Numbered from the stretch's first letter, positions 32,969 through 43,058 are shown. The stretch is 64,000 nt of DNA from Halomonas korlensis (GCF_900116705.1 NZ_FPBP01000005.1:1-64000); one strand, 5' to 3'. The notes: generated by a model not told the origin, from the letters alone. Program-made: numbers and translations.

Positions 32969-34240
32969 CTACTCGGAGGCCGAGGCGTTATAGGAGATGC
33001 GATAGACCGCACCGGCCAAGTCGTCGGACACCAGCAGGGACCCGTCGCGCAGCTGGGCGACATCCACCGGGCGTCCCAGGTATTCACCGTTCTCGTCGAG
33101 CCAGCCTTCGGCGAAAGGCACGGTATCGCCGGTCACGTTTCCCTCGGCGTCCACCGGGGTGAACATTACCCGCGCACCGACCGGCTCCGAACGGTTCCAT
33201 GAACCGTGCTGCGCCGAGAAGATGCCGTTGCGATACTTGTTGGGAAACATCGAGCCCGTGTAGAACATCATGCCCAAGTCCGCGGCATGGGCGACGGTCT
33301 CGACCATCGGAAAGATAACGTCGTCGGGGATCTCATGATCCTTGTACTCGTTGGTGCGAACGCTGCCTCCGCCATACCAGGGAAAGCCGAAGTTCTGCCC
33401 CGCCTCGGTCTGCTGGTTGATTTCGCCAGGCGGAATATCATCGCCCATACCATCCACCTGATTGTCGGTAAACCATAGATTGTCGGTCTGGGGATGGAAA
33501 TCATGCCCTACCGAGTTACGAACGCCTCGGGTATAGACTTCCCGCTCGCTGCCATCCTGGTTGACGCGGATAATGCCGCCGATCCCATACTCATCGAAGA
33601 TTTCCAGATGCTCTTCGGGTGGCACATTATAGGGCTGGCCCAAGGAGATATAGAGCTTGCCGTCGGGTCCGATATCGCAGACACGAGCCGTATGGTTGTA
33701 GCTGACGTGCTCCTCGGGAATCAGTTCGCCTCCGGCGATCACCGGCACGGCAACCACATCCGGGCTTTCGTAGAAGAATTCCGCGGCGGGATAGGCCAGA
33801 ACCCGGTTCTGCTCGGCCACATAAAGCACGCCATCGGGGGAGAAACACGGGCCGTTGGGAATAGCCTTTGTAAGCGACGGTGCGAAGTTCTTGACCTCAT
33901 CAGCTACCCGGTCCTTGTCGCGGTCGGTGACCGCCCAGATCTCGGTCTTGCGGGTGCCCACGAACATCACCACCCCCTGCGGGCCTACCGCCATATGACG
34001 CGCATCGGGGACCAGGGCGTACAGATCAATTTCAAACCCGTCCGGCAGGTCGATCTTCTCAAGCGTATTGCGGATCGCCTCTGCACTGGAGGAGTCCTGG
34101 TCGATGACGGTGTGCTCAGTGGTGCCGGTGGACTGAAAACTACCGAGCTTTTCCAGCGTGGTGGCCTCTTGAGCATGGACTGGCATGAGCGCCACGGCAC
34201 TGGCAACCGCGATACCGACAACGAGACGTTTCTTGTTCAT
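32969..34240 (-). CDS. PQQ-dependent sugar (sorbosone-type) dehydrogenase
   Basis: This 423-residue secreted protein (signal peptide ends near MPVHAQ) has the six-bladed propeller seen in soluble glucose/L-sorbosone dehydrogenases, with GGIIRVNQDGSEREVYTRGVRNSVG and a closing RPVDVAQLRDGSLLVSDD. Members oxidise sugars or aldehydes in the periplasm with PQQ; the substrate here is not known. AGGAG precedes the ATG. A cytochrome c gene follows, forming a likely two-gene electron-transfer unit. Confidence 0.85.
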   Translation of the reverse strand: MNKKRLVVGIAVASAVALMPVHAQEATTLEKLGSFQSTGTTEHTVIDQDSSSAEAIRNTLEKIDLPDGFEIDLYALVPDARHMAVGPQGVVMFVGTRKTEIWAVTDRDKDRVADEVKNFAPSLTKAIPNGPCFSPDGVLYVAEQNRVLAYPAAEFFYESPDVVAVPVIAGGELIPEEHVSYNHTARVCDIGPDGKLYISLGQPYNVPPEEHLEIFDEYGIGGIIRVNQDGSEREVYTRGVRNSVGHDFHPQTDNLWFTDNQVDGMGDDIPPGEINQQTEAGQNFGFPWYGGGSVRTNEYKDHEIPDDVIFPMVETVAHAADLGMMFYTGSMFPNKYRNGIFSAQHGSWNRSEPVGARVMFTPVDAEGNVTGDTVPFAEGWLDENGEYLGRPVDVAQLRDGSLLVSDDLAGAVYRISYNASASE

Positions 34241-34325
34241 TATAAGCTCCTGTTATGCCGATCTAGAATCGATCGGCTGAATCGAGTAAAGCAGCTTATG
34301 GAATATCGTCAAGTTGTCAGACCAA

Positions 34326-34607
34326 TCAGAGTGGGGATGTCAAGCGCCTTGCGACCCACTCGCGTTTGCCCGACGCCGACAAGCGCTTAAGGGCGGCCTC
34401 TAGGCGAAGTGCCTCCCCTTGGCTGCCTACCGCTTCGTGGTGTACCAGCCGCAGGGGGCCTCGGCCGCGGAGTGCCTTGGCCCCGCGTCCGGCGCGATGC
34501 TCGCCAAGGCGACGTGTCACATCGGTGGTGATGCCTATATAGAGCGAGCCCCTGGCGGTTTCGAGCAGATAGAGGTGCCAGAGCGCGGCGGGAGGCGCCT
34601 CGCTCAC
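34326..34607 (-). CDS. GIY-YIG nuclease-domain protein
   Basis: This 93-residue protein is a single GIY-YIG domain of the UPF0213/YhbQ type: [20 protein letters not shown], then [19 protein letters not shown] and a catalytic Glu in ALRLEAALK. The role is unknown, possibly DNA repair. It starts with GTG overlapping the rpe stop (GTGA), implying translational coupling to rpe. Confidence 0.88.
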   Translation of the reverse strand: MSEAPPAALWHLYLLETARGSLYIGITTDVTRRLGEHRAGRGAKALRGRGPLRLVHHEAVGSQGEALRLEAALKRLSASGKREWVARRLTSPL

Positions 34608-35335
34608 CGGGCCGTGGCCAGTTGCTCTCGGAAGTCACGCAACACGCTGTCATAGCGGTGAGGGTCGGCGTCCTGGCCAGCCTTGAAAATGGCCGAGCCG
34701 GCGACGAAGGTGTCGGCCCCGGCACGCGCGATCTCGGCGATGTTATCGACCTTCACGCCGCCATCGACCTCGAGGCGTATGGGATATCCCGACGCATCGA
34801 TCCGCCGGCGCGCCTCGCGCAGCTTGGCGAGAGCCGCCGGGATGAAGGCTTGACCGCCGAAGCCGGGATTGACGCTCATCAACAGGATCATGTCGACCTT
34901 GTCCATCACATGATCGAGGTAGCTCAACGGCGTGGCCGGATTGAAGACCAGCCCCGACTTCACGCCACCGTCACGGATCAGCTGCAGGGAGCGATCGATA
35001 TGATCTGAGCCCTCCGGGTGAAAAGTGATGTAGTCGGCCCCCGCATCGATGAAATCACCGATCAGGCGATCGACCGGCTTCACCATCAAGTGCGCATCGA
35101 TGGGGGCAGTAATGCCATGCTTGCGCAGCGCCTCACAGATCATCGGGCCGATGGTGAGATTGGGCACGAAGTGATTGTCCATCACGTCGAAGTGAACGAT
35201 GTCGGCACCGGATGCCAGCACATCCTCGACCTCCTCTCCGAGACGAGCGAAGTCGGCGGACAGGATCGACGGGGCAATCAAGAAATCGCGCTGCTGGGGA
35301 GGCAGCGAAGCATCATGTCTGGTGGCATCTGTCAT
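34604..35335 (-). CDS. rpe: Ribulose-phosphate 3-epimerase Rpe
   Basis: This 243-residue TIM-barrel enzyme interconverts ribulose 5-phosphate and xylulose 5-phosphate. Signatures are [34 protein letters not shown] (metal and catalytic residues), and [12 protein letters not shown]. An ATG at 35350 is also in frame; neither start has a convincing ribosome site. Its usual neighbour gph is displaced by about 3.5 kb. Confidence 0.94.
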   Translation of the reverse strand: MTDATRHDASLPPQQRDFLIAPSILSADFARLGEEVEDVLASGADIVHFDVMDNHFVPNLTIGPMICEALRKHGITAPIDAHLMVKPVDRLIGDFIDAGADYITFHPEGSDHIDRSLQLIRDGGVKSGLVFNPATPLSYLDHVMDKVDMILLMSVNPGFGGQAFIPAALAKLREARRRIDASGYPIRLEVDGGVKVDNIAEIARAGADTFVAGSAIFKAGQDADPHRYDSVLRDFREQLATAR

Positions 35336-35502
35336 GAGCGAATCCGGCATGGAAGGGTTTTAGGAGCATCTCGGAAGCACCGCATTCTAGCAGAGCGCGC
35401 CGGGCACTCCAGCGTCGGGGAATATCGACGGCCGTCGCCAGAGGATATACTCGCCGGGTACGTCATTTCACGATTCCCACCCGATTCATGTGGAGCCATC
35501 GA

Positions 35503-36093
35503 ATGCCTCGTCGTCATTTTCTGCGCTACGGCGCCGTGTTGCTCGCCGCTCTCTGGCTGAGCGGCTGCGCCAGCCCCCACTATCTACAGCTCGACCCGCG
35601 ACGTACCGCCGACGTCCCGGCGACCGGCAACGGTCGCGAGATCACCGTCACCGCCGTCGACGGGCGTGACAGTGAAGTCATCGGCACGCGCAGCGGTAGC
35701 GCCATGTCTACCGCCACCATCACCGTCAGCGCCCATGAACTGGTACCAAAGCTGCAAGCCGAAGCCGAACGCGCCGTTCGTGAGATGGGCTTTCGTCCTA
35801 CCACCGAACAGGCCGAGGGGCGCCCCAGCCTGACCCTGACGCTGGATCACCTGGGTTACCAGCGTGGCGAGAGCCGTCCGGTGATCGACGAGGCGCGCCT
35901 CGAGGCAGTCTTTATCGCCGAGGCAATCAATGGCGGCAATACCTATACCGGCACTTATACCTCGCTCAGAACCCAGAGCTACGCCCTGCGCCCGGACAAG
36001 GAAGCTAATACCCGCATGGTCAACGAGCTGCTTTCCGATGGTCTCGACCGTGCGTTTCGCGACCCGGAGCTGGGCCAGCTGCTGGCCCGTTAG
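35503..36093 (+). CDS. YajG-family lipoprotein
   Basis: This 196-residue protein has a lipoprotein signal with lipobox LSGC (Cys near residue 23) and the YajG-family body (LDPRRTADVPATGNGREITVT at the mature start, with Pro, Thr and Gly conserved). The second mature residue is Ala, which favours outer-membrane sorting. The function is not established. ATG at 35503 follows TGGAG. Its stop overlaps the end of the convergent tpm gene by four bases. Confidence 0.8.
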   Translation: MPRRHFLRYGAVLLAALWLSGCASPHYLQLDPRRTADVPATGNGREITVTAVDGRDSEVIGTRSGSAMSTATITVSAHELVPKLQAEAERAVREMGFRPTTEQAEGRPSLTLTLDHLGYQRGESRPVIDEARLEAVFIAEAINGGNTYTGTYTSLRTQSYALRPDKEANTRMVNELLSDGLDRAFRDPELGQLLAR

Positions 36094-36725
36094 TCGATCG
36101 GGCCGCGGCGCACCATCGCCCAGACGCTCTCCTGAAAACCACTGCCCGCCTCCGGTTCGCCATCCTCCAGATGCGTGACGTGAAAGTTGGGTTCGAAAAG
36201 CTCGCGCACCTCGTCGCTGGAGACCGTATAAGGGGGACCGCCATCGTCGAGGGTGCGGGTCAGGCTGATCAGCAGACCGGCCGCACCGGGTGGCAGCAAC
36301 TGCGCCAGATGAAAGGCATAGCGCTGGCGCGTCGGCGCCGGAAGCGCAATCAAGGCGGCACGATCATAGAAGGCGCCGATCTCCGCTGCCTGCTGGATAT
36401 GAAAGTGGAAAAAGTCACCGCACCAGAGTTCGACATTGGCCTGCCGACAGATGTCGAAGCCATCCTGGCGATAGCGGGATATCTCGCTGGTGCCTTCCCC
36501 GACAAACTGCTCGATTGCCTCCGGCGCCAGCTCAATGCCCAGCACAGGATGGTCGTGCTGACCCAGCCAACGCATGTCCAGGCTCTTGCCGCATAGCGGC
36601 ACCAGCACCTTGGTGCCGGGCCGGATGCCCAACCGAGGCCAATGACGCACCAAGGCCGGGTGGGGACGATCACGATGAAAACCGATGCGTCCTTCCCTCC
36701 AGCGGTCTAGCCAGTCATGGGCCAT
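36090..36725 (-). CDS. tpm: Thiopurine S-methyltransferase (Tpm-type)
   Basis: This 211-residue SAM-dependent methyltransferase matches bacterial TPMT: an N-terminal WLDRWREGRIGFH, then the SAM-binding VLVPLCGKSLDM and GIELAPEAIEQF. Bacterial members methylate selenium or tellurium compounds. ATG at 36725 is preceded by GGAGGAG, overruling the longer frame to 36764. Confidence 0.92.
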   Translation of the reverse strand: MAHDWLDRWREGRIGFHRDRPHPALVRHWPRLGIRPGTKVLVPLCGKSLDMRWLGQHDHPVLGIELAPEAIEQFVGEGTSEISRYRQDGFDICRQANVELWCGDFFHFHIQQAAEIGAFYDRAALIALPAPTRQRYAFHLAQLLPPGAAGLLISLTRTLDDGGPPYTVSSDEVRELFEPNFHVTHLEDGEPEAGSGFQESVWAMVRRGPID

Positions 36726-36747
36726 GCGATCTCCTCCGGCGCCGGCA

Positions 36748-37377
36748 TCAAAACCAGCGGTCACGCTTCTTGCGGCGGCGTGGCAGGTGCGGGACGATCA
36801 ACCCGACCAGCAGCCCTGCCCCGGCAACACCGCCACCGTACATGAAGTAGCGAATCAATAAGTCTTCTTCCTGGGTATCAAGGCGCGCCTGGAGCCGGCG
36901 GATGGTCTGGCTCGACTCGTCGGCCGCCGCCGTATAAGCCTGATTCTGCTCCTGCAACTCAGCAATGCGCTGCTCGCGCGACTGGAGTGTTTGGGTCATG
37001 CCGCTGACCCGGTCTTCCCAGGTGGCGTTAATATCGCCGAGCTCGGCCTGGAGCTCCTCCACCTGCGCTTCCAGATGCGGCAGCTGCACCTGGGCGCTGG
37101 GCTGGTCCTGCAACTCATCGGAGAGTATCCATGTCGCATCGCCCTCCTCGTTCTCGACACGACTGTAGTCGCCGCTGGACTCGAGTACCGTCACCGGCTC
37201 ACCGGCGGTCAGCGTGCCGATGATGCGGTAGCCATCAGTGGGGCCGCTGCGTACCCAGGTAGTGAGTTCATCGGACACCCAATGGGTGCCATCGGCCGCC
37301 TCCTGGGCGTGCAGCGGCAACGCAGTAAGCCCCAGGGCCAACCCCAGGGTCAGAAACGTGAGATTGTGTTTTGTCAT
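36748..37377 (-). CDS. SH3-domain membrane protein (TIGR04211/YgiM type)
   Basis: This 209-residue protein has a signal peptide (MTKHNLTFLTLGLALGL to LHAQ), a bacterial SH3 domain (about residues 28-95, with WVRSGPTDGYRIIGTLTAGE), a coiled coil (about 100-170) and a C-terminal transmembrane helix followed by a basic RRRKKR tail. This is the YgiM/TIGR04211 layout. It probably sits in the inner membrane facing the periplasm; its role is unknown. Confidence 0.85.
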   Translation of the reverse strand: MTKHNLTFLTLGLALGLTALPLHAQEAADGTHWVSDELTTWVRSGPTDGYRIIGTLTAGEPVTVLESSGDYSRVENEEGDATWILSDELQDQPSAQVQLPHLEAQVEELQAELGDINATWEDRVSGMTQTLQSREQRIAELQEQNQAYTAAADESSQTIRRLQARLDTQEEDLLIRYFMYGGGVAGAGLLVGLIVPHLPRRRKKRDRWF

Positions 37378-37581
37378 GCCGTCATCCTGGCAGGTCAAGG
37401 CTTTTGAACGTCCACTCCAATGCGAAGTGCCGAGGATAGCACAACCATCCGCGCTCAAGCCGCTGCGTCGAGAGCCCACGCTGGCCCCGCAAGGGGGTGC
37501 AGGCGTATCATGAACGCACTTATCGTTTCCTTTTTATCCACGGGTTAAAACATCGCGAGCCTGGCGCTCCGATCTATTCTT

Positions 37582-38925
37582 ATGACGAAGAAACTCTTCA
37601 TCAAGACGCATGGCTGCCAGATGAACGAGTACGATTCCGCGCGCATGGCGGATCTGCTCGGCGAATCCCATCGGCTCGAACTCACCGATGATGAACGTGA
37701 AGCCGACGTCATCCTGCTTAACACCTGCTCGATCCGCGAAAAGGCCCAGGAAAAGGTCTTCCACCAGCTGGGGCGCTGGAAAAAGCTCAAGGAAGCCAAC
37801 CCCGAGTTGGTGATCGGTGTCGGCGGTTGCGTGGCCAGCCAGGAAGGCGAGGCGTTGCGCAAGCGCGCGCCGCACGTCGACATGGTGTTCGGGCCCCAGA
37901 CCCTGCATCGGGTGCCGGCGATGCTCGACTCGCGGCGCAACGACCAGATCTCGGTGGTCGACGTCACTTTCCCCGAGATCGAGAAGTTCGACCATCTGCC
38001 CAAGCCCAGTTCCGACGGCGCCACCGCCTTCGTGTCGGTGATGGAGGGATGCTCCAAGTACTGTACGTTCTGCGTGGTGCCCTACACCCGTGGCGAAGAG
38101 GTTTCACGGCCCTTCGAGGCGGTGATGGACGAGGTTGTTCACCTGGCCGATCAAGGCGTGCGCGAGATCAACCTGCTGGGCCAGAACGTCAATGCCTATC
38201 GCGGCCCCAACCAGGTGGGTGACGAGATCGACCTGGCCGAACTGATCGCCTGTGTGGCGGCGGTTGACGGCATCGACCGAGTTCGCTTTACCACCTCACA
38301 CCCGGTGGAATTTTCCGACAGCCTGATCGAAGCCTATGGCGAGATTCCCGAGCTGGTCAGCCACCTGCACCTGCCGGTACAGGCCGGCTCCGACCGCGTG
38401 CTTGCTGCCATGAAGCGCGGCCATAGCGTGGAGGAATATGTCGAGAAGATGGAGCGCATCCGTGCGCTGCGCCCGGATATGAGCTTTTCCTCGGACTTCA
38501 TCATCGGCTTTCCCGGCGAAACCGCGGCGGATTTCGAGGCCACCATGGACCTGATCCATCGCATCGGCTTCGATCACTCGTTCAGCTTCGTCTACTCGGC
38601 CCGGCCCGGCACGCCAGCGGCCGACCTACCGGACGACACGCCTGAGAGCGTCAAGAAGCAACGCCTGGCGATCCTGCAGGAGCGCATCACCCAGCAGGCG
38701 ATGCAGATCAGCCGGCGTATGGTCGGCAGCCGGCAACGCATCCTGGTCACCGGCTTCTCGCCAAAGGACCCGGGCCAACTGTCGGGACGCACCGAAAACA
38801 ATCGAGTGGTCAACTTTCGCGCCGCCAATCCCGTCGAGTTGATTGGCTATTTTGTTGACGTTGAAATCAGCGAAGCCCTCCCCAACTCTTTGAGAGGCGA
38901 GCTCGCCTCCCCCGAGCGCTTCTGA
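37582..38925 (+). CDS. miaB: tRNA methylthiotransferase MiaB
   Basis: This 447-residue radical-SAM enzyme adds the 2-methylthio group to i6A37 in tRNA. The N-terminal MTTase domain starts with [12 protein letters not shown], the radical-SAM cluster motif is [16 protein letters not shown] (CxxxCxxC), and a C-terminal TRAM domain follows. It starts the conserved miaB-phoH-ybeY-corC-lnt series. Confidence 0.95.
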   Translation: MTKKLFIKTHGCQMNEYDSARMADLLGESHRLELTDDEREADVILLNTCSIREKAQEKVFHQLGRWKKLKEANPELVIGVGGCVASQEGEALRKRAPHVDMVFGPQTLHRVPAMLDSRRNDQISVVDVTFPEIEKFDHLPKPSSDGATAFVSVMEGCSKYCTFCVVPYTRGEEVSRPFEAVMDEVVHLADQGVREINLLGQNVNAYRGPNQVGDEIDLAELIACVAAVDGIDRVRFTTSHPVEFSDSLIEAYGEIPELVSHLHLPVQAGSDRVLAAMKRGHSVEEYVEKMERIRALRPDMSFSSDFIIGFPGETAADFEATMDLIHRIGFDHSFSFVYSARPGTPAADLPDDTPESVKKQRLAILQERITQQAMQISRRMVGSRQRILVTGFSPKDPGQLSGRTENNRVVNFRAANPVELIGYFVDVEISEALPNSLRGELASPERF

Positions 38926-38940
38926 GCGGTCGCCATGAAT

Positions 38941-38962
38941 TGCCCCGGCACGGGCCGGGGCA
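38941..38962 (+). terminator. Hairpin between miaB and phoH
   Basis: A nine-base stem (38941-38949 with 38954-38962) with a four-base loop lies 15 bases after miaB. No T run follows, so it more likely attenuates or protects mRNA than fully terminates. Confidence 0.45.
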
Positions 38963-39002
38963 GTAAGCTGAAACCACACCCATTACCCAGGATTCTTCCG
39001 TC

Positions 39003-40106
39003 TTGAGCCAGCCATCTTCTCAGGCAAATCGCATCGTTACCCTCAATCTCGAGCCCAACGACCCTCGGCGTCTGGCCAATCTGTGTGGCGAGCGTGACGA
39101 GCATCTCAAGCTGGTCGAGTCTCGTCTGGGCATCACCCTGCGCAACCGCGGCAACATCTTTCAATTGGCAGGCCCCTCGGCACGCGTGAAGGCCGCCGCC
39201 AATGTGCTGGAGCATCTTTACCGCGAGACCGAAGCCAGCGAGCTTACCCCCGACACCCTGCATCTGTTCCTGCAAGAATCGGGGCTCGAAGCGCTGGATG
39301 AAGAAGAAGGCGAGGCCTCGGAGAGCGAGGTACTGCTGCGCACGCCTCGTACGCTGATCAAGCCGCGCGGGCTCAACCAGCAGAGCTATGTGCAGAGCAT
39401 CCGTGCCCACGACATCAACTTCGGCATCGGCCCCGCCGGCACCGGCAAGACGTATCTGGCCGTCGCCGCGGCGGTGGAGGCGCTCAACCAGCAGGAGGTG
39501 CGTCGCATCCTGCTGGTGCGCCCGGCCGTCGAGGCCGGCGAGAAGCTCGGCTTCCTGCCCGGCGACCTGGCCCAGAAGATCGATCCCTACCTGCGCCCGC
39601 TGTATGACGCCCTCTACGAAATGATTGGCTTCGAACAGGTCGCCAAGCTGATCGAACGCCAGGTGATCGAGATCGCCCCGCTGGCCTACATGCGTGGCCG
39701 CACGCTCAACAACGCCTTCATCATCCTCGACGAGAGCCAGAACACCACGCGCGAGCAGATGAAGATGTTTCTGACCCGCATCGGTTTCGGCTCTACGGCG
39801 GTGATCACCGGCGATGTCACCCAGGTCGACCTACCCCGCGGCCAGACCTCGGGCCTGATCCAGGTGCTCGAGGTACTCAAGGGCACGCCAGGTATCGGAG
39901 TGACACATTTCGCGGCCAAGGATGTGGTGCGCCATCCGCTGGTGCAACGCATCATCGAAGCCTACGACCACTTCGAAGCCACCGAGGAAGCCGCCGAGCG
40001 CGCCCGCCGTGATGAGCGGGAGACCCAGCGGCAGGAGCGGCTCGAGCGCGCCAGCCTGGAAAAGGCGCGTCATGACCGCGACACCAGCGAGCGTGATGAG
40101 CCATGA
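39003..40106 (+). CDS. ybeZ: PhoH-like ATPase (YbeZ)
   Basis: This 367-residue protein has an N-terminal KH-like region and a PhoH ATPase domain with Walker A GIGPAGTGKT and Walker B FIILDESQNTT. It works with YbeY in RNA metabolism. The start is TTG at 39003, after CAGGA; no ATG or GTG fits upstream or nearby. The acidic-basic C-terminal tail (RARRDERETQRQERLERAS) overlaps ybeY by four bases. Confidence 0.92.
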   Translation: MSQPSSQANRIVTLNLEPNDPRRLANLCGERDEHLKLVESRLGITLRNRGNIFQLAGPSARVKAAANVLEHLYRETEASELTPDTLHLFLQESGLEALDEEEGEASESEVLLRTPRTLIKPRGLNQQSYVQSIRAHDINFGIGPAGTGKTYLAVAAAVEALNQQEVRRILLVRPAVEAGEKLGFLPGDLAQKIDPYLRPLYDALYEMIGFEQVAKLIERQVIEIAPLAYMRGRTLNNAFIILDESQNTTREQMKMFLTRIGFGSTAVITGDVTQVDLPRGQTSGLIQVLEVLKGTPGIGVTHFAAKDVVRHPLVQRIIEAYDHFEATEEAAERARRDERETQRQERLERASLEKARHDRDTSERDEP

Positions 40107-40606
40107 CATCGCCCCTGGTGGATCGACAGGTTGCCGTGACCGCCGAGGGGCTTCCTCAGTTCCATGAGCTTGAAGCCTGGGTCGCCACCGTGCTGGCCCG
40201 CTACCCCGACGAGTCCCGCAACGAACTGACCGTGCGATTCGTCGGCAGCGACGAGAGTCGCACGCTCAACCGCGATTATCGCGGCAGAGATACGCCGACC
40301 AACGTGCTGTCCTTCCCCTTCGAGGGCCCACCGGGTGTCGAGCTGCCCTTGCTCGGTGACCTGGTGCTCTGCCATCCGGTGGTGGCCTACGAGGCAGCCG
40401 AGCAGGACAAGTCGTTACACAATCACTACGCTCATATGGTGGTGCATGGCACCTTGCACCTCCTGGGCCACGATCATCTCGAGAACGATGAGGCCGACGC
40501 CATGGAATCACTCGAGCGAGAGATACTGGCGGCGCTGGGAATCGCCGATCCCTACACGCCACCCCATCGCGATTCCCATCACGAGGACGAGAGAACCGAC
40601 GCATGA
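40103..40606 (+). CDS. ybeY: Endoribonuclease YbeY (rRNA maturation)
   Basis: This 167-residue zinc metalloprotein has the signature MVVHGTLHLLGHDHL, whose three His bind zinc, and the TNVLSFPFEG motif. It acts in 16S rRNA 3' maturation and ribosome quality control. It overlaps phoH and corC by four bases on each side, so the three are translationally coupled. Confidence 0.95.
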   Translation: MTSPLVDRQVAVTAEGLPQFHELEAWVATVLARYPDESRNELTVRFVGSDESRTLNRDYRGRDTPTNVLSFPFEGPPGVELPLLGDLVLCHPVVAYEAAEQDKSLHNHYAHMVVHGTLHLLGHDHLENDEADAMESLEREILAALGIADPYTPPHRDSHHEDERTDA

Positions 40607-41472
40607 GCGAAGACCGATCGACCGGCCAGGGCAACAAGTCCTGGCTCGAGAAGTTTTTCAGTGCCCTATCCAGCGATAGCGAGGAACCCAACTCGCGGGA
40701 AGAACTTCTCGGCTTCCTGCGGCAGACGGCGAGCCGCCTGAAGCTCGAGCAGGATGCCATGATGATCATCGAGGGGGCCTTGAACATCAGTGATCAGCAG
40801 GTACGCGAAGTGCTGATCCCCCGCTCGCAGGTCACTGCCATCGCCCTCGACCAGCCGCTGGAAGACTACCTGCCGGTGATTCTGGAAACCGGCCACTCGC
40901 GCTATCCGGTCATCGGCGAGAACCTTGATGAGGTAAAGGGCATCCTGCTGGCCAAGGATCTCTTGCCGCTACTGCGTCGCAGCGCCGACGATGCACCGGC
41001 CTTCCGGCTCGAAGAGGTGGTCCGCCCGGCGATGTTCGTGCCCGAATCCAAGCGGCTCAACAGCCTGCTCAAGGAATTTCGCGACACGCACAACCACATG
41101 GCGGTAGTCGTGGATGAATATGGCGGCACCGCCGGGATCGTCACCATCGAAGACATCCTCGAGCAGATCGTTGGCGACATCGAGGATGAGCACGATACTG
41201 ACGAGGAAGACGATATCCGCGAGCTTGGCGAGAGTCGCTTCGCCATCCGCGCGTTGACGCCTATCGAAGACTTCAACGAGCGCTTCCAGACCCGCTTCTC
41301 CGACGAGGAATTCGATACCCTCGGCGGACTGGTGATGCAGCGCTTCGGTCACCTGCCGGGCCGCGGGGAGCATACCGAAATCGGTGGCTGGCGTTTCACG
41401 GTACTCAATGCCGACAATCGGCGCATCCGTCTGCTGGAAGCCGAGCCCTGCGAGGAGCCTTCCGAGGAGTGA
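40603..41472 (+). CDS. corC: CorC/HlyC-family CBS-domain protein (YbeX)
   Basis: This 289-residue cytosolic protein has two CBS domains (about 70-190; VLIPRSQVTAI at the start, VVVDEYGGTAGIVTIEDIL in the second) and a C-terminal CorC_HlyC domain (TLGGLVMQRFGHLP). YbeX is linked to magnesium/cobalt efflux and ribosome metabolism. There is no membrane-spanning DUF21 part, as expected for CorC. Confidence 0.92.
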   Translation: MSEDRSTGQGNKSWLEKFFSALSSDSEEPNSREELLGFLRQTASRLKLEQDAMMIIEGALNISDQQVREVLIPRSQVTAIALDQPLEDYLPVILETGHSRYPVIGENLDEVKGILLAKDLLPLLRRSADDAPAFRLEEVVRPAMFVPESKRLNSLLKEFRDTHNHMAVVVDEYGGTAGIVTIEDILEQIVGDIEDEHDTDEEDDIRELGESRFAIRALTPIEDFNERFQTRFSDEEFDTLGGLVMQRFGHLPGRGEHTEIGGWRFTVLNADNRRIRLLEAEPCEEPSEE

Positions 41473-41500
41473 CTCGGCAACGCAACGACGGATGGCATTC

Positions 41501-42961
41501 ATGACGCAACGACACCTCACCCCGGCGCTGGGCTGCCTGGCTGCCCTGCTTGCCGGCGGCCTCACCACCCTGACCGCCTCACCTTTCGAACTCTGGTGGC
41601 TCGGCCCCATCGCCGCGGGGCTCGTCTATCTCGGCATTCACGACCTGACCGCTGGGCAGGCTGCCTTGCGCGGCTGGTGCTACGGGGTGGGCCTGTTCGG
41701 CTCCGGCGCGTCCTGGGTCTACGTTTCGATCCATGACTACGGGTATACCGGCGTGCCTCTGGCGGTGCTGCTTACCACGCTGTTCGTGGCCGGACTGGCG
41801 CTGTTCTTTGCGGTCACCTTGGGACTGTATCGGCGCCTGTGCGGGCCGCGACTGGGCTTTTTGACCTTTGCCGGCGCCTGGGTACTGGGCGAGTGGCTAC
41901 GCACCTGGCTGTTCACCGGCTTTCCCTGGCTGTTGCTGGGTACGGCCCATGTCGACTCGCCGCTGGCCGCCTGGGCGCCGATCGGCGGCGTCTATTTGCT
42001 GTCGCTGCTCACCGCGCTGACAGGCACGTTAGGCGTCGAGCTGCTGCGCCGCCGCTGGTGGGCGGCCATCCCCATCGCCATGATGTGGCTTGCGCCGCTG
42101 GCGCTGCCCCAGCAATGGACGACACCCACGGGAGAGCCCGTACGTGTCGCCCTGCTACAGGGCAACCTGCCGCAGTTGATCAAGTGGACCCCCGAGGGCC
42201 AGCGGGTGGCCGCCGATACCTATCGCGAACTGACTCGCCAGCAGAGCGACGGCATTGACTTGATCATCTGGCCCGAGGCGGCGCTGCCAATGTTCGAAGA
42301 CGAGGCGCGTCCTATCCTCGAGCGGGTACAGACGAACCTGCCTCCCGAGACCACGCTGCTCACCGGCATTCTGCAGCGCGATGAAAACCGCCGTTACTAC
42401 AACAGCGTGGTGGGCGTGGGAGACGTCGAGGGGGAATACCGCAAGGCGCATCTGGTACCCTTTGGCGAGTACCTGCCTCTGGAAACCCTGCTGAGCGGCA
42501 CCATAGCCTTTTTCGACCTGCCCATGCCGGCCATGACGCCCGGACCCTCGCAGCAGGCACCGATCCGGGCGGCCGGGCTCACCATCGGCAACGCCATCTG
42601 CTACGAGATCATTTATCCCGACCTGGTGGCCGAGCGTGCCCGAAGCGCCGACCTGTTGCTCACAGTATCCAACGACACCTGGTTCGGGGCCTCCATCGGC
42701 CCACTGCAACACCTTCAGATGGCCCGGCTGCGCGCCCTGGAGAATGGCCGTTATCTGGCCCGCGCGACCAGCAACGGTGTTACCGCGATCATCGACCCTC
42801 AGGGCAACGTTACCGTCCAGGCGCCGCGGTTCGAGACAACCAGCATCAGCGGCGAGGTCAGCCCCATGGCCGGCTTGACGCCCTTCGGCCGCACCGGCAG
42901 TTGGCCGGTCTGGCTGCTCGCCGGGCTGATGATACTACCCGGGCTGCGCCTCAAGCGTTGA
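41501..42961 (+). CDS. lnt: Apolipoprotein N-acyltransferase Lnt
   Basis: This 486-residue inner-membrane enzyme adds the third acyl chain to lipoproteins. N-terminal membrane helices (about 1-195) precede a nitrilase-like domain with the Glu-Lys-Cys triad visible in IIWPEAALP, EYRKAHLVPFGEYLP and GNAICYEIIYPD. One final helix closes the chain. GGA lies eight bases before ATG at 41501; ATG at 41492 is an alternative. It is the last gene of the miaB series. Confidence 0.93.
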   Translation: MTQRHLTPALGCLAALLAGGLTTLTASPFELWWLGPIAAGLVYLGIHDLTAGQAALRGWCYGVGLFGSGASWVYVSIHDYGYTGVPLAVLLTTLFVAGLALFFAVTLGLYRRLCGPRLGFLTFAGAWVLGEWLRTWLFTGFPWLLLGTAHVDSPLAAWAPIGGVYLLSLLTALTGTLGVELLRRRWWAAIPIAMMWLAPLALPQQWTTPTGEPVRVALLQGNLPQLIKWTPEGQRVAADTYRELTRQQSDGIDLIIWPEAALPMFEDEARPILERVQTNLPPETTLLTGILQRDENRRYYNSVVGVGDVEGEYRKAHLVPFGEYLPLETLLSGTIAFFDLPMPAMTPGPSQQAPIRAAGLTIGNAICYEIIYPDLVAERARSADLLLTVSNDTWFGASIGPLQHLQMARLRALENGRYLARATSNGVTAIIDPQGNVTVQAPRFETTSISGEVSPMAGLTPFGRTGSWPVWLLAGLMILPGLRLKR

Positions 42962-43005
42962 TCAGTAACCCGAAGGCCGATTGGGTCTCGCGGCTGCTAA
43001 CGAAA

Positions 43006-43034
43006 AACATCCCTACCGTATGGATAGGGATGTT
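43006..43034. terminator. Bidirectional terminator between lnt and phaC
   Basis: A 10-bp perfect stem (43006-43015 with 43025-43034) encloses a nine-base loop. On the minus strand it ends in a T run, so it is a good terminator for phaC; on the plus strand it is followed by GTTGTC and may also stop lnt. Confidence 0.8.
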
Positions 43035-43058
43035 GTTGTCAGCTGACAGCTCAGGACA

